25,733 nt of DNA, from positions 1 through 25,733 of the forward strand of contig CALWDV010000004.1 in the NCBI GenBank assembly GCA_944376785.1, written 5' to 3'. Below are positions 25,201 to 25,733 of the stretch, piece by piece (position 1 is the stretch's first letter; every line of letters begins with the position of its first letter). The stretch comes from an uncultured Clostridia bacterium. Lineage in GTDB: Bacteria; Bacillota; Clostridia; Christensenellales; UBA1242. The notes under the pieces were generated by a model that was not told where the DNA came from, made no database searches, and saw only the letters and a list, made by a program, of their open reading frames with translations. The position numbers and the translations under genes are program-made.

Positions 25201-25733
25201 AAATCAAGAAAAACTTCTGTTGTTAATAATGGACAAGGAGAAAGATTACTATTTAGTTCAGTACTATCAACCACATTAAATAGTTCAAAAATAACTAAAA
25301 ATGACACTGTTTATAATGACGATTCAAATGCACAAGTTAGTGACAGTTATAATCAACCAATAAGCAAAAATTTGGGTGATAACGGAATTGGTGATAAACT
25401 TGAATTTGAAAATTACATTGGTAATCAGTTTGCAATTAAAACTATTTTAGGAACAGATAAACAAAATGCAACAATGTTTAATATGTTTATTTGGGATTCT
25501 GTTGCAACAGGAACAAAAGATTTTTCAGGTGCAGGAAGTCAAATTTGGCGTATTGGAGATATTTTCCCAGAATACATAATTGGAATTTATTCAAACTTTA
25601 ACACACTTACAAGTGCTGAAGATTTACGTAATAACATTTCAATTTCAAATGATACCAGAAATAAATTCTATTTGTTAAATTATGGCGAATATAACATGAA
25701 TAGTGTGCTTGCAGATAGTGGAAGATCTGATGT
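13171..25733 (+). CDS. Giant surface lipoprotein with Ig-like and GLUG modules (partial, 3' end outside)
   Basis: One frame stays open from ATG 13171 to the window end: 4187 codons and no stop. SD GGGAG lies six bases upstream. Residues 1-22 are a lipoprotein signal (KK, hydrophobic core, LFLFGC with Cys22), so the protein should be anchored outside the membrane. The acidic, Asn/Thr/Val-rich chain shows Ig-like (BIG-type) stretches at about 140-240, 870-960 and 2040-2105 (for example ITSSNPTILAVENNNLLV). A D/E-rich linker sits at about 585-615. Three full GLUG-type modules cover 1139-1958, 2856-3322 and 3363-4138, and a fourth begins at 4144. Cysteine is rare after the lipobox. No enzyme domain is seen. 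Proteins with GLUG and BIG domains are usually surface adhesins, but the ligand here is unknown. The C-terminus is not visible, so a second wall anchor cannot be excluded. Confidence 0.9.
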   Translation, partial: MVKKLSSLIFAIFGSVLFLFGCGDPYKNLKLSVSTNDIVLYVNQESNEEGVVSDDNVEDNTNENVPELTYPSETSFLIKVSGAGKNVDAGVVISQYAYNGVEDIVKIEPVTTDTTSDEGARYKVTALRSGQGVIVVTTKEGNKREEIKVSVYVPIKSVSFSDASKAVKYGSSIDLNQFLVYNPTDTNQKEMQFYIQDETTPGSISDGVGVIETSYAKIENGVVYSKDSLTYPVNQNGQQYISVYAVSKYNANVKTEVIELPVLNIIEESDIDIVSNKETGTVDVIKTSNGYYEIVLGGNIPNNPYIYSRNITLKLSEEYTIDQQYAITTNYDGVPTKNSVFELDNKVDEQSRYNFTGLKEDYPYKQFTFSQLKTGSDYLEIYVDRRGYEGLFTITLKFKITVKDFATSLSATTESGENAIQTGLVLYNAYGGNALGTSVVVNLSPNVNNAYKIRLSLIDIPQFEGVNGITMHRVDATEITSGTFVNGGTKIYLKHSYTYEQITEIVKQGLTPTLQISYIYNLAPVSGMLGYDEYTITADIPLIVKAGVTDIRIPANNQEIKINAVTGLAVNEMQTYEQSLKAENDDNVDDGTVDDGTGEDQPDETENEIILATIDNDPADLKELISSIKITSVNGSSSNIDAMNNEYFNIVYKEGPITGLFNRLVLEPKLQPNQAKIVVEITTNNNISKTVIIEIFVPIVYDVANANRVNVEIYNRSSVSTYIYEEVSSTYKVLLTNNLSIVEGDYEIPEGEVETVKDSYKYSTLDSLTLSVNSRVGLNFYNYIVLPDSNNNPKITRVVYNSNVTLNQNREYYTIEYENVNGVQVPFIVTKNLKTNNSLKLDVKVVGYDNEGKEVTVLKQIDLNIIEPVTSISISPVSTTLYLADSLGALKEDASKLKYNLTVYPLNASGNAGTVVKYSLRDDVLYSRTGKNGQLYNITMAHFVSVNENTGEVQAKLKVDEFNKILNDFSIDTGISINANDVIEQIFANNVVATIYATLNQYNKPTISTSASITIKYATQVEKIIPSTSENGIYFDIRKTSQPNYKGETITINVLPENAYNKTLIVTVGDESVIQIVSGVDKDHRMTGNSITIKPNINAGRTYIRISAEDSYVVDATSGMAVPSSYLDISVRVADGTKAYPFEINNANEFLEIGNDYVKNSNDIYENNYYYVLTQTFSISNLNFNPFNGVFNGGLSGNFTYDIAGITYSQQNVIYGLSMNKTITPTVSAGDKNIYYYGIFKELGVNAEIENLVLSDVNLKFTITQGSASQGEIDFNDEINIGAIAGVNYGSILNSSVSGNIQINSNIKNLNVGGFVGKNYSHFNVEFTTSSGTDENGSPATIVDNSKSSLTGIISSNVENETAFVSSQENSNVNIKFVGSSLVTDANINLGGVVGSVQTYATHKINGTTSYVGSYFGEDGLTMNEDVSVYQYFFKKTISNLVIASSVESVDENGNLYKANVGGVAGYANSTIFDNVNVLTSLSGHSNIGGVVGFASHSVVQNSSVEFANQGETGINTVSISGYTNVGGLIGYGKNVNVYFSYVRAYYNNQDINNSTYYGNMMLLESTENNKNIGGLIGYVDADEMSNQLATNGVSENFDISQTYVTVADDGTKISSSLLNSHSLFDYLNNESANGIVKSYFNADINVSYQNLSGNVFVGGLVGNTTNEESINVHDNTKTVMPLQISNSYVYGHIKQADVVTYKITNKIEVTQDQKYLTIGTMKTYAIGNVELNGKTEFYNYDESVDDLIKTGTNLIEIITETTSQTVDETIDENVVQYQIQNITFNVKPIAQKLVGNQTFTISAGIESNKQTVVELRDSVAVRETTKTNTYTVQASTNNRAIEIEYSYLTVNGEHAIIEYAKYSNFDINNIVSNETIIESFLTYTTDDEGNLVVDDANINKIEISNITNQVYVDLTNINNFTFFNIIEAVFGGSEDYKLNNWLICSDLNSGYPVLFKLEHNNGELLFKVLPTNIQITVNKIDVNNKFSNLSYIQDGENLVLLYNELTSGRAYKYVNYYKVVADGDGGSGSNYPLEAINVELDIIDLSQYGIIADYDKNMVITSSNPTILAVENNNLLVTKGVGKATLTISSKLDTSIYDTIDVLVVTGLSDYNIYKSKNLTTSQNTLPTISNSEDEIVDETNENATLNAITQIIDKVSNYYVDSVNEDASNLTDCNGVYVKNSGVGVKMEVSSVGNGQATINGKALTKGATYLFTSLNELSFVGTYEGLLYLKITPFIISNEKGFGQTLTQTDGTSIDNCILINDLLKVYKFNIKPKAESIALDKTSANLDPVKYVDVKLTTVTSDFVKTGEQIDVNEEINVTILDTINNTYVGSFILDMNNVGTNSSFINIEILNTYVNETEDDLKVELVYDLRFSFDAEQYKDRTGDVTYNLNEMAYKFNFYPTSNLEISTDFNIQIVPRIVTDVKLAYYPNAESDSSGQFFPQENESEYIVPSRVGLLKLELFPDFNNAEYVELTVNEEMKTYVNFSQQLAIMSADENSFVTGYRTIINEPDYLPNFKGIKLVNQSIIVNGSSVYYTGNYYVQIYLSEDAPINNKITFTATAYKTVNGEAVAVTNKNIELTIQPLPTISLTVNGQSEGIVAKGTEVELEINATNFEGDVEIAVSTLKGDSVNVSKRYDIALNKHFVNVGVNATAGDTVIIKATASRYLNGILEEKTSTATLFIVEYLLNGVSLEGSTYANGRYQYEALNGTTNMLNVVFDVDYNLENKSVASLKTALEQEASGKVRPSDAGGYINNWWRQIGNNEFESLYSNTNYGNYEFVDTKLSDLSETHYYGIKTISISSDNVLAYKMKYYYNSLGVPKLYTGTDYGFDIYELEFVFTLVIKDNSTYDHPNPISTVAEFMALGGLNVDGTNNTEGAVTEGHFILVNDLTLDNYYPFAANFSSLDGNGHVITINSINTEKYKNQTTGNNIGLFETVSSNTVLKNITIDIGNMLITTQMANTILKGEEENLTIHIDLSGVKSFNFGILAGQNNGSITNAKIINTKRTVIMDSAEKNLLINSTTGYIDGGLVDAKIGGLVAVNNGSISNSYVGLNAENYGNEGSSQEKRSNVSEGSISVETYPFNLVAGKSVAGFVNTNGGILANNYVLGLGINNTGAIFDGTQTAGFVVENSTTGTVFNCMVEGLYTNNYRASMSQGVYIEAKGYIGGFVYTNAGEISNAYSNIPITTNSGGSGGFVYINQTTGTITNAYSTVENANNSLAHGQFTGIDDKNNFNNFGELTSCYYLVLEGETENSNEPATAIMGKKVVGDGTSEDETSNNNPFRDTGSFNGFNFATGNDENNIWRLSENTHFGPRLISANNVSTFSHRVLMHTTTDENTNETVYDYEYDSDCYYGSETNPLLVNTATEFVTFIINNSKTMTLNNENLFVFGVTTSSKTAVNTPHYIRLINDLDFSAITLNNLVVDGKRISDITFVGKLDGNGMSMTGIRLVDQRQDTVHENFGLFSQVGLSEEQKKDENFGSNNSVSTAIMNINVTISGFDATQSVKVGALAGSMYNTSLINVTLNGGEGVEIVGRNIVGGIAGMILNSGAELITNVTTNNITVTASHRSESRVSEVTLVDEFGNPYNNISGTKVNLNFASYNDNKENSVSALRNYSYAGSIAGIIDASNRRAEDMGVNIKKTYSSNENITISNGKIQYPSAESNGTTTDVTQAKSSTEEINKHRTEPANNLVSKIVVQGGGFIAAEHAGGMFGYVGENTHIKNSVYYLGQTQEDKEEGKAFVQRIMGHNYAGAIVGENYGMLEQVYVEHLPEYQTEIDKTYGSYTQNANEISDLFGDSTSISIGAIAGFSSGSIILDSYSKIDVVNPKAKIAGGIVGLMAGTNYISHVFTTGNVYAPNRTGGLIGVYNALYIDDFITINEKTNIQEARPKLLLDYAFALNEWGTDVENVLYENLKEYYKSSSGDSYYNFEIRMPEVGNQTLVEFGAGGAQVGSTNTALKYSANFAGSLIGYVNTGSVTYNASSANKVEVSPSAILNKTLLNQVVSKSRKTSVVNNGQGERLLFSSVLSTTLNSSKITKNDTVYNDDSNAQVSDSYNQPISKNLGDNGIGDKLEFENYIGNQFAIKTILGTDKQNATMFNMFIWDSVATGTKDFSGAGSQIWRIGDIFPEYIIGIYSNFNTLTSAEDLRNNISISNDTRNKFYLLNYGEYNMNSVLADSGRSD
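14911..15000 (+). other. Acidic Asp/Glu/Gly linker in the giant protein
   Basis: About 30 codons rich in Asp, Glu, Gly and Thr, with near-repeats such as VDDGTVDDGTGED. It is probably a flexible spacer between Ig-like parts. Similar but shorter acidic stretches occur near residue 45 and near 2130. Confidence 0.6.
16585..19044 (+). repeat. GLUG-type module 1 of the giant protein
   Basis: Residues 1139-1958. It opens with AYPFEINNANEFLEIG and a strand leading to FNGVFNGGLSG. Many Gly-Gly-hydrophobic-Gly repeats follow: NIGAIAGVNYGSILNSS, NVGGFVGKNYSHFN, NVGGVAGYANST, NIGGVVGFASHSVVQNSS, NVGGLIGYGKN, NIGGLIGYV and FVGGLVGNTTN. It closes with NNWLICSDLNSGYPVLF, the common Trp...GYP-hydrophobic ending of such modules. 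This is probably a beta-solenoid or beta-rich repeat fold. Confidence 0.75.
21736..23136 (+). repeat. GLUG-type module 2 of the giant protein
   Basis: Residues 2856-3322. It opens with PNPISTVAEFMALGG, then HFILVNDLTLDN and SSLDGNGHVITI, the typical LDGNGH lead. Repeats include FGILAGQNNGSITNAKI, IGGLVAVNNGSISNSYVG, VAGFVNTNGGILANNYV and IGGFVYTNAGEISNAYS. It ends with NNIWRLSENTHFGPRLIS. Confidence 0.8.
23257..25584 (+). repeat. GLUG-type module 3 of the giant protein
   Basis: Residues 3363-4138. It opens with NTATEFVTFIINNS, then RLINDLDFS and FVGKLDGNGMSMTGI. Repeats include VGALAGSMYNTSLINVTLN, VGGIAGMILNSG, AGGMFGYVGENTHIKNSVYY, AGAIVGENYGMLEQVYVE, IGAIAGFSSGSIILDSYS, AGGIVGLMAGTNYISHVFT and AGSLIGYVNTGSVTYNAS. 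It ends with SQIWRIGDIFPEYIIG. Confidence 0.8.
25600..25733 (+). repeat. Start of GLUG-type module 4 (cut by the window end)
   Basis: NTLTSAEDLRNNISIS followed by RNKFYLLNYGEYNM has the same opening pattern (T-x-x-E-hydrophobic, then Y/F-x-L-x-N) as modules 2 and 3. This suggests that at least one more module follows beyond the window. Confidence 0.55.

Noticed and set aside
13171..25733. CRISPR array, tRNA, rRNA or insertion sequence within the right half
   Set aside because: The whole interval is one coding frame; its repeats are degenerate protein-level repeats without direct DNA repeats, cloverleaf features or transposase motifs.

Overview
The window is about 25.7 kb of very A+T-rich DNA with a standard genetic code (TGG for Trp, mostly TAA stops) and strong purine-rich Shine-Dalgarno (SD) sites. 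The core genes (glmU-pth-mfd, a PrsA-like foldase, acpP) and two sporulation genes (spoIIQ-like and a convincing spoIIID) point to a low-GC, endospore-forming type of Bacillota, probably an uncultured Clostridia-like or related host-associated lineage. The exact lineage cannot be set from the sequence alone.

Layout. Positions 1-1006 hold glmU in an unusual form: the end of one left-handed beta-helix reading frame (1-402), then a separate gene (419-1006) with the acetyltransferase site. Positions 1104-5059 hold pth and mfd, overlapping by one base. Positions 5152-6810 encode a PrsA-like lipoprotein with its own promoter and terminator. Positions 6958-8349 encode a MprF/YbhN-type membrane protein. 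It converges on a secreted polysaccharide deacetylase (8371-9780, minus strand), with one symmetric terminator shared between them. Positions 9946-12249 hold a degenerate dehydroquinate-synthase/iron-alcohol-dehydrogenase-like protein, a small membrane-anchored protein, and a SpoIIQ-like LytM protein. acpP (12369-12602) and spoIIID (12710-12961) follow, each with a promoter and a terminator.

From 13171 to the right edge there is one open reading frame without a stop: at least 4187 codons of a giant lipoprotein. It sits behind a fully consensus sigma-A promoter and a long 5' leader with a hairpin. Its visible part has a lipoprotein signal, Ig-like (BIG-type) stretches and three complete GLUG-type modules, with a fourth starting at the window end.

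Working together: most products act at the envelope (peptidoglycan precursor, flippase-like membrane protein, deacetylase, foldase, giant surface lipoprotein). spoIIQ and spoIIID are a forespore and a mother-cell gene. A near-consensus sigma-E promoter precedes spoIIID and a weaker sigma-F-like one precedes spoIIQ, as expected from Bacillus subtilis. The most unusual items are the giant GLUG lipoprotein with its leader, the hairpin that buries the SD at 11132-11136, the split glmU, the degenerate enzyme-like gene beside spoIIQ, and an Asp-to-Cys change in the SpoIIQ metal site.
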